Source: Sediminibacter sp. Hel_I_10 (GTDB lineage Bacteria; Bacteroidota; Bacteroidia; Flavobacteriales; Flavobacteriaceae). From it: a stretch of DNA of 64,000 nt. The notes under the pieces are model-generated. The model was not told where the DNA came from and searched no databases. It was given only the letters and a program-made list of their open reading frames with translations. Where the stretch lies: NCBI RefSeq assembly GCF_000688335.1, contig NZ_JHZX01000001.1, positions 310,001 through 374,000 of the forward strand. The letters are read 5' to 3'. A program made the position numbers and the translations under genes. Positions 1-9,220 of this stretch are shown here, one piece after another (position 1 is the first letter of the stretch; each line of letters starts with the position of its first letter).

Positions 1-237
1 AGGTGCCATTACAACGGCTTCATTTATCTTTTCTCCATTTATCTTTGCTTTAAAAACTACCCGGACAATGTCATCTGCTTTTTCATTGTATCTGTCATAA
101 CTGAATTCGTCTGTAACAAACAACATAATAATCAAACAGCTGGCAATACCTACTGCTAGACCTAGTATATTAATTCCGAACATGACTTTGTTCTTCACTA
201 TATTTCTCCAAGCTATTTTGATATAGTTTTTAAACAT
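1..237 (-). CDS. ABC transporter permease, MacB/FtsX type, N-terminal part
   Basis: The 79 codons in view are the amino end of an FtsX-like permease; the rest lies left of the window. The start ATG is at 237-235 and the protein opens MFKNYIKIAWRNIVKNK, almost the same as the opening of the complete permease at 411-2810. One hydrophobic helix (about residues 20-42) is followed by the beginning of the MacB-type periplasmic core domain. In this family the permease couples an ATPase to a periplasmic domain and moves no substrate across the inner membrane by itself. It is the third permease in a row on this strand, 173 bp downstream of the second, so it probably belongs to the same transport locus. 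Substrate unknown. Confidence 0.9.
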   Translation of the reverse strand, partial: MFKNYIKIAWRNIVKNKVMFGINILGLAVGIASCLIIMLFVTDEFSYDRYNEKADDIVRVVFKAKINGEKINEAVVMAP

Positions 238-384
238 GGTTCTTTATTTTTATACGGGTTTTCTCGCAAAGTTGCGGTGTCTTAACGGACGTTGATATTT
301 TAATATTTGGAGGCTGGCTGTAACTAGTATTTGTTTTTTTAGACTTCAACTTAGATTCTATTCCATTTCATTTTACCACAATCA

Positions 385-408
385 GTCCCCCCTTAGGGGG
401 CTAAGGGG
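385..408 (-). terminator. G/C-rich hairpin after the second permease
   Basis: CCCCTTAG at 389-396 pairs with CTAAGGGG at 401-408, directly after the stop codon of the 411-2810 permease when read on the minus strand. No T-run follows, so it may instead be one of the short C/G-rich repeats common between flavobacterial genes. Its position fits a transcription end or mRNA-stabilising hairpin. Confidence 0.4.
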
Positions 409-410
409 CT

Positions 411-2810
411 TTATTCCGTTCGCAACGACTTGGTAGGATTCGCCATTGCCGCTCTTATCGCCTGAAAACTTACGGTAATCAAGGTTATTGCCAATGCACC
501 CAGACAGGCAATCGCCAAAACATCCCAAGTGACCGTTGTTCTATAATTAAATTTTTGTAGCCATTGCCCCATAATATAATACGCTAATGGCGATGCGATT
601 AATAGTGCGATGACCACGAGCGTTATAAAATCCTTGGATAATAATAACCACAACTGGTTCATGGAGGCACCCAAAACTTTACGAACACCTATTTCCTTGG
701 TGCGCTGTTCGGCGACGAAGGAGGCCAATCCAAACAATCCAAGACAACTGATAAAAATGGCCAGAATCGTAAATATTCTTGCTAAGCTGGCGATGCGCTC
801 TTCGGAAGCAAACTTCTTACCATATTCTTCATCTACAAATTGATAGTCAAAGGGAATATTCGGGAAATTGGATTTATACACCTTTTCAATCGTGGCCAGA
901 TTATCGCTAAGGCTGTTATCTGGATTTAAACGCAAATTGTAATAACTCGCATTACCGTAATAATCAAAAACATACATAGATTGCTTGACGGGGCTGTAGG
1001 GCGACTGCATCACAATATCATCAATTACCCCAATTATTTTCAAAGGCGTATTTGGGTCTTCTACATCAGAATCCCTAATATATTTACCAATTGGGTCTTT
1101 GATACCCATATATTTTACAGCGGTCTCATTCAAAATGACGGCATTGGAATCTGTAGCGAACTCGCGCGAAAAACCGCGACCGTCAATAATTTTTGCACCA
1201 ATGGTTTCCACAAATTCCCAAGACACATCAGTATATGCCAAATCTTCTTGAAATCCTTCTGGTTTTCCGTCCCAAGTATAACCAGACCTATTTGACCAAA
1301 CTTCGGTGGTTGGACTGCTGGTGGTGGCCATTTCTAAAACCGCTCCACTTTCTATAAACTGGTTACGCATGAGGTCGGTTTTCCCTGAGAAAGCGCCGCT
1401 CATGGTCGGGATTTGAATCAAACCCTCCTTGTTGTAACCCGTTGGTCTATCTTTACTGAACTGAATTTGATTCATTACCACCAGCGTTCCAATTATCAAT
1501 GCTGCGGAAATCGTAAATTGAGCCACAACGAGTATTTTCCGCGGAAGCGAAGAATTTTTTCCAGATTTAAAGGTGCCTTTTAAAACCGCAACCGGATTAA
1601 AAGACGAAAGATACAAGGCTGGGTAACTTCCCGCCAAGATTGCAGTGAATAAAATAAACACGATAGAAATAATCCAAAATTGAGCGCTCGCCCATGGAAA
1701 TTCAATCATTTTGCTCGCTAAATTATTGAAACCATTCAAGAACAATAAAACAACGCCCAAGGCCACAATAAATGACAGGACGACGATGACGAAGGATTCG
1801 CATAAAAACTGAAATATCAATTGACTGCGTTGCGAACCGATGGATTTTCTTATTCCCACTTCAGTAGCTCGCTTTTCAGAACGTGCCGTGCTTAGATTGA
1901 TAAAGTTGATACAGGCCAAAAGCAGAATAAACCCTCCAATGATACCAAACAACCATACATTCTCTATTCTTCCACCAGATTGGACACCATTTTCAAAATC
2001 AGACCGTAAGTGCCAATTTTTCATGGGATGCAAAAACATTCTAGCATCAAACTGAACCATTTCTGGGTCTTCAATTTGTTTAACTTTTGAAATTTTATCG
2101 GTTACCGCTTCCATGGTGGTATTATCGTTTATCTGGACAAACATTTGAAAGCTGTTGTTGTCCCAATAATCCTTGGATATCTTGAGCCACTCTTGGGTCG
2201 TGATATAGTGTTTCCAAGGCATGATATATTCTGTGTCGCTAAACGAATTATTTTTAGGAATATCCTCGTACACGGCGGTCACGGTCATATCATCCTTATT
2301 ATTTGTTTTTATAATTTCACCCAATGGATTTTTAGAACCGAAAAGAGTTAGTGCAGTTGACTGGGAAATCATAATGGAATTTTTTTCCTTGAGCCCATTT
2401 TTCTCTCCTTTTAAAATTTCAAGGTTAAGCATATCTGGAGCCCCCTCCTGCATAAAATTACCTTGAATAGAGATGTTCTTTTCGCCATAGCCTAAATACT
2501 GGGGAAAGGTCCAAGACGACATAATGATATGCTTGAAGTTATCATTATGTTTTTCACGTAGGGCAAATTCCAAAGGCATGGGAATGGCAGAACCTGTTTC
2601 GGTTTTATTATTAATTGTTTGGTGCTGCCAAACTTGGGCAATAGTCTCCCTATTCTGAAAATAATTGTTGTGGCTCAGTTCATCTGCTACCCAAAGCCCA
2701 ATCATAATGGTCGCCGCCATACCAATGGCCAACCCAAAAATATTGATGAACGAATAAACCTTATTTTTAAATAGGTTTCTAAAGGCGATTTTGATATAGT
2801 TTTTAAACAT
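411..2810 (-). CDS. ABC transporter permease (MacB_PCD + two FtsX regions)
   Basis: A full-length 799-residue permease of the double-FtsX type common in Bacteroidota. An N-terminal membrane helix (about 20-42) is followed by a periplasmic MacB core domain (about 45-285), a first group of helices (about 289-400), another helix near 425-450 with a second periplasmic domain, and three helices at the C-terminus (about 680-790). The sequence ARSEKRATEVGIRKSIGS before the second helix of the first FtsX block and EQRTKEIGVRKVLGAS before the last block are the coupling-helix motifs typical of FtsX permeases. It starts 28 bp after the stop of the permease at 2839-5256, so the two are very probably co-transcribed with the ATPase at 5516-6196. 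Such systems work as mechanotransmission or efflux machines; the substrate cannot be read from sequence. Confidence 0.93.
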   Translation of the reverse strand: MFKNYIKIAFRNLFKNKVYSFINIFGLAIGMAATIMIGLWVADELSHNNYFQNRETIAQVWQHQTINNKTETGSAIPMPLEFALREKHNDNFKHIIMSSWTFPQYLGYGEKNISIQGNFMQEGAPDMLNLEILKGEKNGLKEKNSIMISQSTALTLFGSKNPLGEIIKTNNKDDMTVTAVYEDIPKNNSFSDTEYIMPWKHYITTQEWLKISKDYWDNNSFQMFVQINDNTTMEAVTDKISKVKQIEDPEMVQFDARMFLHPMKNWHLRSDFENGVQSGGRIENVWLFGIIGGFILLLACINFINLSTARSEKRATEVGIRKSIGSQRSQLIFQFLCESFVIVVLSFIVALGVVLLFLNGFNNLASKMIEFPWASAQFWIISIVFILFTAILAGSYPALYLSSFNPVAVLKGTFKSGKNSSLPRKILVVAQFTISAALIIGTLVVMNQIQFSKDRPTGYNKEGLIQIPTMSGAFSGKTDLMRNQFIESGAVLEMATTSSPTTEVWSNRSGYTWDGKPEGFQEDLAYTDVSWEFVETIGAKIIDGRGFSREFATDSNAVILNETAVKYMGIKDPIGKYIRDSDVEDPNTPLKIIGVIDDIVMQSPYSPVKQSMYVFDYYGNASYYNLRLNPDNSLSDNLATIEKVYKSNFPNIPFDYQFVDEEYGKKFASEERIASLARIFTILAIFISCLGLFGLASFVAEQRTKEIGVRKVLGASMNQLWLLLSKDFITLVVIALLIASPLAYYIMGQWLQKFNYRTTVTWDVLAIACLGALAITLITVSFQAIRAAMANPTKSLRTE

Positions 2811-2838
2811 TGATTTTTCGATTTTGATTGATTAGTAT

Positions 2839-5256
2839 TTACTCCGTTCGCAAAGATTCTACAGGGTTTGATGTTGCCGCTTTTACGGATTGAAAACTTA
2901 CAGTAACCAAAGCAATAACAATCGTAGCAACCCCAGATAGTGCGAATATCCACCAACTCAATTCCGTTCTATAGGCAAATTCTTGGAGCCATTGCCCCAT
3001 GATATACCATGCCACCGGAATTGCAATAACAAGCGCCAAAATGATGAGTGCAATAAAATCCTTGTTCAATAATTTTAATATCTGAAAAACACTCGCTCCA
3101 GTTACTTTTCTAATTCCTATTTCCTTGCGTCTTTGTAAGGCCATGTAAGAGGTCAGACCAAATAATCCCAAGGCTGCTATAAGAATTGCCAGAACAGTAA
3201 AAATCTGAAAAGCGATACCGAATTTTCGGTCTTCGTCGTATTGGGATTCAAACTTTTTATCTAAAAATGTATAGTTTAATGTGCTGTTGGGGAAAATGGA
3301 TTTGTAAAGGGTCTCAATCTTATCCAAACTTGATTGCATTCCTGCAACTGAACCCGAAGAGGCATTAAGTTTTATGAGAACATTATCGTCGGGTTGGTTC
3401 TGATAAATTAGGAGTGGTTGGACTTCATTCTTTAATCCAAAATGATGATAATCTTCAATAACTCCAGTAATTGTGCAGGTCTCTCCCCACAATTTAACTT
3501 GCTTGTTGATGATTTTATCCGCATCTGGGTATCCCATTTGTTCAGCAAACTTTTTGTTAATCACTATACTTTCAAGATTGTTATCTTTTTTACTTGCTTT
3601 AAAGGCTTGACCCGCTACAAATTGAATATCAACGACATTAAAATAATTAGGTCTTGCCCCGTAAGCATAAAATATTTGGCGCTCATCAACAGTCCCATCG
3701 GGATATTCAATCCCAACCGAAGAAGATAAATTATCGTAGCCATCGCCTGGATAGGTTGATGCTCTGGCCACCTCATCCACGAAGGCTAAGTTGCTTAGTT
3801 CATTTTCAAATACTTCTATCTTCTTTATTAATACTGAATCTGGCACAGCTTCAAGGACCAATCCCTTGAATGCCAAAACTTGGGAAAGTTCTACACCAAT
3901 GGGCTGTTCTTTTAAAAAATTGATTTGTTTCGCAACCACTAATGTCCCGATAATAAGGATTATTGTTGCGAAAAACTGAACTGTAATGAGTCCCTTACGA
4001 ATGTTCAGCCGTTTTGAGGAGTTGACTATTTTGCCTTTTAAAGCTTTTACAGGCGAAAAATTACTCAAAATCAGCGCTGGGTAAAAACCTGCCAAAAGAC
4101 TTCCCAATATCATCAATCCAACAAAGGGCAATAGTGATTTTAAATTTGAAATTCCCAGTACTAGAGATTTACCTACAAATCCATTAAAGACTGGCAATAA
4201 TGTAATTACAAGGAGTACCGCAACTAGAAGCGCTATAAAAAATAAACAGAAAGATTCTATTAACGATTGAAAAATGAGTTGCGACCGCTGGGCACCAGCT
4301 ACTTTTCTGATACCGACTTCGCGGGAGCGCTCTAAAGACTTTACGGTTGATAAATTAATGTAATTAAGCCAAGACAGTATTAAAATTATAATTGCAATAA
4401 CCGATAAAAATTTTACGCGGCTACTGCTTCCGTTTGCTTCGGCCTCATAAGGTTTGTCTGAATGCAAATGAATATCTGAAAGGCGCTCAATATTATGTCG
4501 TTCATCTGGGTCATTTTCAATATCCTTACTCTTGATTTTTTCTTGGAGCGCTTCAAAATTGGTGGTTTCTTTTACTTTTAGATAGGTGAAAAAATTATTT
4601 TGATTCCAATTCAATTCCGCCTGCCCACTTAATGTATCCCAATTTTCTAAAGTCTCAAAGGATATTAAATAGTTGAGCTTCATGTGCGTCGTTTCAGGCG
4701 CATCCTCCATAATACCAGTAACTTCCAATACAATTTCTGAAACGTAGAAAACGGATATTGTTTTTGATAGCGGGTTTTCATCACCAAAGATTTTTTTAGC
4801 CAAACTTTGGGACAAAACGATGGTATTCGGTTTTTTAAAGGCGTTAATATCCCCCTCTAATAACTCTGTATTGAAAATATTAAAATATGAGAAATCCACT
4901 AACGCTCCATTGGGTTGCTCAATAATTTTTTCCTGATTTACGAAGGTTACTTTATCTAGTCTGTAAAGTCTAACATTATCAATAACCTCTGGAAATTCTT
5001 TTTGAAGCGTTGGGCCGGATAGATTATAAGTCTGCGCGTCGCCACCTTCATAAGTATCACCTTTTATATAATCCATATAGGCACGGTAAACCGTATCTGA
5101 CCCCTCAAAAGAATCATAACTCTTTTCGTAACCTACATAAAGCGAAATGATTATAAATGCCGCAATACCTAGTGAAAGTCCAAAAATATTGATAAAAGAA
5201 TACATCTTATTTTTAAACAAGTACCTAAATGCGATTTTAAAATAGAGAAAGTTCAT
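2839..5256 (-). CDS. ABC transporter permease (MacB_PCD + two FtsX regions)
   Basis: An 805-residue paralogue of the neighbouring 411-2810 protein with the same architecture: membrane helix near 20-42, large periplasmic core domain, three helices around 280-410, a second periplasmic domain beginning near 425, and three C-terminal helices. The coupling motifs SLERSREVGIRKVAGA and LQRRKEIGIRKVTGAS are clear. It lies 259 bp downstream of the ATPase gene, a gap that holds a hairpin at 5340-5385. Two or more non-identical permeases in tandem suggest heteromeric transporters sharing one ATPase, or successive duplications. Function is inferred only at the level of a MacB-like transporter. Confidence 0.93.
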   Translation of the reverse strand: MNFLYFKIAFRYLFKNKMYSFINIFGLSLGIAAFIIISLYVGYEKSYDSFEGSDTVYRAYMDYIKGDTYEGGDAQTYNLSGPTLQKEFPEVIDNVRLYRLDKVTFVNQEKIIEQPNGALVDFSYFNIFNTELLEGDINAFKKPNTIVLSQSLAKKIFGDENPLSKTISVFYVSEIVLEVTGIMEDAPETTHMKLNYLISFETLENWDTLSGQAELNWNQNNFFTYLKVKETTNFEALQEKIKSKDIENDPDERHNIERLSDIHLHSDKPYEAEANGSSSRVKFLSVIAIIILILSWLNYINLSTVKSLERSREVGIRKVAGAQRSQLIFQSLIESFCLFFIALLVAVLLVITLLPVFNGFVGKSLVLGISNLKSLLPFVGLMILGSLLAGFYPALILSNFSPVKALKGKIVNSSKRLNIRKGLITVQFFATIILIIGTLVVAKQINFLKEQPIGVELSQVLAFKGLVLEAVPDSVLIKKIEVFENELSNLAFVDEVARASTYPGDGYDNLSSSVGIEYPDGTVDERQIFYAYGARPNYFNVVDIQFVAGQAFKASKKDNNLESIVINKKFAEQMGYPDADKIINKQVKLWGETCTITGVIEDYHHFGLKNEVQPLLIYQNQPDDNVLIKLNASSGSVAGMQSSLDKIETLYKSIFPNSTLNYTFLDKKFESQYDEDRKFGIAFQIFTVLAILIAALGLFGLTSYMALQRRKEIGIRKVTGASVFQILKLLNKDFIALIILALVIAIPVAWYIMGQWLQEFAYRTELSWWIFALSGVATIVIALVTVSFQSVKAATSNPVESLRTE

Positions 5257-5339
5257 GGTCTGATTATTTCCTGTTCGTTTTCTTTTTCACCCGAATTCGT
5301 GGTAAGCGAAGACAGAGGTTTGATTGATTGTGGCCTTAA

Positions 5340-5385
5340 CACTTCAGTATATTTCTATGGGTTGATTACTCCCTATACTGAAGTG
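5340..5385. other. Long inverted repeat between ATPase and permease genes
   Basis: A perfect 12-bp inverted repeat, CACTTCAGTATA at 5340-5351 and TATACTGAAGTG at 5374-5385, encloses a 22-nt loop. It lies between the ATPase (ends 5516) and the permease (starts 5256), both minus strand. No T-tract follows, so it could be an mRNA processing or stability element that sets relative expression, or a protein-binding site. Confidence 0.5.
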
Positions 5386-5515
5386 CTTTCAGCCTATTTG
5401 ATTGTTGATTAAACTGTACGATTTTGATTGATGATGATGCTTCACATTAAAACTTTATTTCAAACTCAATTTCCCACGTTAGTTTCACTTCGTGGCGGGT
5501 GGATGATGTCGCCCT

Positions 5516-6196
5516 CTATAGCGCCAAAATATTCTCGGTCACTTTTTGACCATCCAACATTCTAATAATTCTATGGCTGTACTTTGCATCGTGCTCGCTG
5601 TGTGTTACCATGATAATGGTCGTTCCCGCTTCGTTAAGGTCAATCAATAAATCCATGACCTCATTACCGTTGGTGCTATCTAAATTACCGGTCGGCTCAT
5701 CGGCCAAAATCAGTTTAGGATTGTTGACCACGGCTCTTGCCACGGCAACCCTTTGTTGTTGACCTCCAGATAATTGCTGCGGAAAGTGATTGCGGCGATG
5801 CATAATCCCCATCTTTTCTAAAACAGCATCCACCTTAATCTTGCGGTCCGCAGGTTTAACACCGGTATAGATTAACGGAAGCTCTACATTTTCAAATACC
5901 GTAAGCTCGTCTATAAGATTAAAACTTTGGAAAACAAACCCAACGTTATGTTTTCTTAATTGTGAACGTTTGCGCTCGTTATATCCCGCCACTTCTTCAC
6001 CGTTGAATTTGAAACTACCCCCATCTGGGTCGTCCAACAACCCGAGAATATTCAGTAAAGTAGATTTACCACAGCCCGAAGGCCCCATGATGGCAACAAA
6101 CTCACCCTCTTTCACATTAAAGGATAATTTGTTGAGCGCTATGGTCTGCACTTCCTCGGTGCGGTAATATTTTTCTAAATCGGTAATTTGTATCAT
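5516..6196 (-). CDS. ABC transporter ATP-binding protein, MacB/LolD type
   Basis: A 226-residue ATPase subunit of normal length for this class. Walker A is GPSGCGKST (about residues 38-46), the Q-loop lies in FVFQSFNLI, the signature is LSGGQQQRVAVARA (about 142-155), Walker B and the catalytic glutamate are in LILADEPTGNLDS, and the H-loop is in MVTHSEHDA. The N-terminus (MIQITDLEKYYRTEEVQTIALN) has the short A-loop region typical of MacB/LolD-like proteins. It powers the FtsX-type permeases encoded downstream on the same strand and is preceded, 205 bp upstream, by the periplasmic adaptor gene. The family uses ATP hydrolysis in the cytoplasm to drive movements in the periplasmic domains of its permease. 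Identification of the family is secure; the substrate is not. Confidence 0.95.
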   Translation of the reverse strand: MIQITDLEKYYRTEEVQTIALNKLSFNVKEGEFVAIMGPSGCGKSTLLNILGLLDDPDGGSFKFNGEEVAGYNERKRSQLRKHNVGFVFQSFNLIDELTVFENVELPLIYTGVKPADRKIKVDAVLEKMGIMHRRNHFPQQLSGGQQQRVAVARAVVNNPKLILADEPTGNLDSTNGNEVMDLLIDLNEAGTTIIMVTHSEHDAKYSHRIIRMLDGQKVTENILAL

Positions 6197-6401
6197 AACG
6201 TAGTATTTAGCTTTGAGCCGTGAGCTAAGAGCCTTTGGCGTTTTATTGATTGTTTTGGTTTTATTTTTAAAAATCCAATTGCGTTGGAATCTAATTTATA
6301 GCGACCCGTTGGGACTTTTTTCTATTCGGTTTTTGTTTCGTTTGCAAATTTATCTTCATATTCCCGCTTTCATTTTCTTCTTCAATTTCAATATCGCTCT
6401 C

Positions 6402-7652
6402 CTATTTCAAAACTAGCTCCTCAGTTTCCCCAAATGAATCATAACTCGAGGTCACCACTTTATCATCGGGATTCAGCCCGTCAAGGACTTCGTAATACTC
6501 TGTATTTTGACTGCCTAATCTGATGTCGACCTTATATGCGGTGCTGCCATCTTCGCTCACCTTAAAAATCCAGTTGCCTCCTGTTTTTTGGAAAAATCCG
6601 CCTTTAGGTATCAATAATGCTTGCTTTTCCGCGCTAAGCGCTACCCTGATCTGTAAATTCTGCCCGCGTCTAATGCCCTCTGGGACGTCACCTTCAAATT
6701 GCATATCTACTTGAAACCTTCCGTTTGTGACCTGGGTAAACACCTTTTTTATAGCTAAAACATAAGTAGTATCATTAAATTTAAATGTCCCTTTTTGACC
6801 GTTGTAAATTCTAGAAATGTAATGTTCATCAATATCAACTCTTACTTTAAATCCGCTGAGAACATCGACTTGTCCCAAGCGTTCCCCTTTGTTTTTTGAC
6901 TGGCCAATTTCAGCATCCAGTGAAGTTAACTGCCCATCAACTGGAGCTTTTACCACAAGATCGCCTACTTTTTTACGCATCAACTCCAAAGCGCTTTGAG
7001 TTCTGGCATACGAATTCTGCGCTTGATTGACTTCTAGCTTTGTGGCCACAGAATCTTCTGCTAAAACCTGTTCAGCTAAATCCATCCTGTTTTTTTGATA
7101 TTCATATAAATTCTGGGAAGATTCGTAATCTTGGCGTCCTATTGCGCCTTTCTCATACAATCGGCTATTCAAATCATAAATGCGTTTTGCTTCAATCAAA
7201 TTATTTTCGACATCTGTAAATTGATTTTGGCGGTTAATGGTATTTTGTCTCGCCGCATTCTGGGAAATCTGCATCTGCGTCAACAAGTTATAAACTGAAG
7301 TTTCTTGATTAATAAGGCTGAGCTCTAAATCTGTGTTTGACAGTCTTAAAATAGGCTCACCTTTTTTCAAGATGGCCCCATCCTCAACAAATTTCTCTTC
7401 AACGCGACCACCTTCCAAAGCATCCAAATAAATAGTGGTTATGGGTAAGACGATTCCATTTACAGGAATATTCTCTTGAAACACATCATTGGTTACTGTA
7501 CTTATGGAAATTCGTTCTTTTTCTATATTCAATTTAGAACCACCCGACGTTTGCAATATGACATATATGATTAAAGCGATGAGCATCAGTATACCGCCGA
7601 TGGTCAATATCTTCTGGGTTGTAAATTTTTTCTTCTGAATTGGAACGTCCAT
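6402..7652 (-). CDS. Efflux periplasmic adaptor subunit (HlyD/MacA family)
   Basis: A 416-residue membrane-fusion protein. A short cytoplasmic tail is followed by one membrane helix (about 15-34), a first biotinyl-lipoyl-like half (around 60-105, GGRVEEKFVEDGAILKKG), a long alpha-helical hairpin rich in Q, N, L and E (about 110-225), the second lipoyl half (VKAPVDGQLTSLDAEIGQ) and beta-barrel and membrane-proximal domains to the C-terminus. Such adaptors bridge an inner-membrane pump and an outer-membrane channel; no TolC-like gene is in view. It is the first gene of the transporter locus and lies divergent from the NtrC-like regulator, with a 218-bp spacer between them, so this is the likely controlled promoter region. 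Confidence 0.93.
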   Translation of the reverse strand: MDVPIQKKKFTTQKILTIGGILMLIALIIYVILQTSGGSKLNIEKERISISTVTNDVFQENIPVNGIVLPITTIYLDALEGGRVEEKFVEDGAILKKGEPILRLSNTDLELSLINQETSVYNLLTQMQISQNAARQNTINRQNQFTDVENNLIEAKRIYDLNSRLYEKGAIGRQDYESSQNLYEYQKNRMDLAEQVLAEDSVATKLEVNQAQNSYARTQSALELMRKKVGDLVVKAPVDGQLTSLDAEIGQSKNKGERLGQVDVLSGFKVRVDIDEHYISRIYNGQKGTFKFNDTTYVLAIKKVFTQVTNGRFQVDMQFEGDVPEGIRRGQNLQIRVALSAEKQALLIPKGGFFQKTGGNWIFKVSEDGSTAYKVDIRLGSQNTEYYEVLDGLNPDDKVVTSSYDSFGETEELVLK

Positions 7653-7763
7653 ATAATTTATTCTGATTTTGATATATCTATAGTGAAGATAATGCCAAAA
7701 TCATAATCCTTTAAAAGCAAGTGTTTTATATAATTTACCAAAATTGGAAGTGTCCGCTTTTGA

Positions 7764-7792
7764 TACAGTTTATGTTCATTAATGTACAGTTT
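7764..7792 (+). promoter_or_regulatory. Direct repeat TACAGTTT, 21-bp period, in the divergent spacer
   Basis: TACAGTTT occurs at 7764-7771 and again at 7785-7792, exactly two helical turns apart, in the spacer between the adaptor gene (minus) and the NtrC-like regulator (plus). Repeats with this spacing are typical binding sites for a dimeric regulator acting at a distance. That the neighbouring NtrC-like protein binds here is an inference. Confidence 0.35.
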
Positions 7793-7870
7793 TCAGAAGC
7801 TAAAATTTTCATTTTGAAGTTTGTATTATTTTTGAAGTGGTTTAAACCTTTTCATTGTATTATTGTAATG

Positions 7871-9220
7871 ATGCTTATAAAAAACGCCAACATATTAATT
7901 ATAGACGACGACCAGGACGTACTAACCGCTTTGCGTTTGCTGTTAAAGCCACTCGTTAAGGAAGTAGTGATAGAGAAAAATCCTGGTAATATAGATGCCC
8001 TAATTAACCGAAACCTGTTTGATATCGTTATCTTAGATATGAATTTTAGCGGATTGGTAAACTCTGGTAATGAAGGTATTTTTTGGCTCAACCATATCAA
8101 AGACGAGAAACCCGGAATCGAAGTCATTTTAATGACGGCTTATGCCGATATCGATTTGGCCATTAGAGGCTTGAAGGAGGGTGCTTCAGATTTTTTGGTC
8201 AAGCCTTGGAAGAATGAGAAAATCATTCAAACCATAAAGGATATTCTAGAGTCAAAAAAATCCCTACAACCAAAAAAAGACCATCTCATTTCTGGAGGTG
8301 TTGATATTATTGGGAGTAGCGATGAAATGAATGACGTCTTTACCAAACTAAAAAAAGTGGCCCCCACCGAAGCCAATATTTTGATTTTAGGCGAGAACGG
8401 AACGGGTAAAGATTTGGTTGCAAAAGCGCTCCATGACCAATCCAATCGACGACATCATCCATTTGTAAAGGTAGATGTTGGTGCATTGACGTCTTCACTT
8501 TTTGAAAGTGAATTGTTCGGATATAAAAAAGGAGCATTTACTGATGCTCGTGAAGATAGAAAAGGGCGGTTTGAAGCCGCTCACGGCGGGACTTTGTTCC
8601 TCGATGAAATAGGAAACATTAGTCTTGATCAACAAGCGCGATTGTTAACTGTTTTGCAAAACAGACAAGTAACACCTCTAGGCTCTAATGAGCCAATCCC
8701 CATCGATATTAGATTGATTTGCGCCACTAATATTGACCCAAAAATCCTGGCCGATGAGAAAAAATTCAGAAAAGATTTAATTTATCGTATTAATACCGTT
8801 GATATCATTGTACCACCATTAAGAGAGCGAGGGACAGACATTACAGAATTAGCTAAACATTTTGTAACGATTTATGCCGAAAAATATAACAAGAGTCCGT
8901 TTAACTTTGATTCTGGGTTTATTACAAAATTAAAAAAACACGATTTTCCGGGTAATGTAAGAGAGCTTCAATATGTGTTGGAACGTGCAGTCATTATGAC
9001 CGATGGCAACGTTTTAAATCCAGAAGACTTGGTGTTTTCAACCATTGAAAGGGCCTCCACTCCAAATCCCGGCATATCTACAACCAATTTAGATGACATT
9101 GAAAAAAATGCCATCGTAAAAGTATTGGAAAAAAATAAGGGCAATGTTTCTAAATCTGCAAAAGACTTAGGTATTACAAGGGCTGCACTTTATAGACGTC
9201 TCGACAAGTATGAACTATAG
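7871..9220 (+). CDS. Sigma-54-dependent response regulator, NtrC family
   Basis: 449 residues when started at the ATG at 7871; an in-frame ATG at 7868 is equally possible. The longer open frame back to 7721 encodes a non-conserved lead and is rejected. Receiver domain at 1-120 with acidic pocket IDDDQD, phosphorylated Asp56 (VILDMNF) and Lys111. AAA+ domain at about 145-370 with Walker A GENGTGKD (174-181), the sigma-54 contact loop GAFTDA (221-226, a D in place of the usual G) and Walker B LFLDE. A Fis-type helix-turn-helix fills the last 40 residues. It opens ATP-dependent sigma-54 promoters when phosphorylated. Its stop overlaps the kinase gene by 11 bp, so the pair is translationally coupled, and the divergent transporter is the obvious target. 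Confidence 0.93.
   Translation: MLIKNANILIIDDDQDVLTALRLLLKPLVKEVVIEKNPGNIDALINRNLFDIVILDMNFSGLVNSGNEGIFWLNHIKDEKPGIEVILMTAYADIDLAIRGLKEGASDFLVKPWKNEKIIQTIKDILESKKSLQPKKDHLISGGVDIIGSSDEMNDVFTKLKKVAPTEANILILGENGTGKDLVAKALHDQSNRRHHPFVKVDVGALTSSLFESELFGYKKGAFTDAREDRKGRFEAAHGGTLFLDEIGNISLDQQARLLTVLQNRQVTPLGSNEPIPIDIRLICATNIDPKILADEKKFRKDLIYRINTVDIIVPPLRERGTDITELAKHFVTIYAEKYNKSPFNFDSGFITKLKKHDFPGNVRELQYVLERAVIMTDGNVLNPEDLVFSTIERASTPNPGISTTNLDDIEKNAIVKVLEKNKGNVSKSAKDLGITRAALYRRLDKYEL

Noticed and set aside
411-2351. Several open frames on the plus strand opposite the permease genes
   Set aside because: They are antisense shadows of strongly supported permease coding sequence and show no domain of their own.
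7721-7870. Long N-terminal extension of the NtrC-like regulator
   Set aside because: The encoded lead is unlike any receiver domain and covers the promoter spacer with the TACAGTTT repeats. Two ATG codons at 7868 and 7871 fit the family start.
7653-7870. Sigma-54 (-24/-12) promoter in front of the adaptor gene
   Set aside because: TTGGCATTATCTTCAC on the minus strand resembles the consensus, but the spacing and the GC of the -12 element are wrong.
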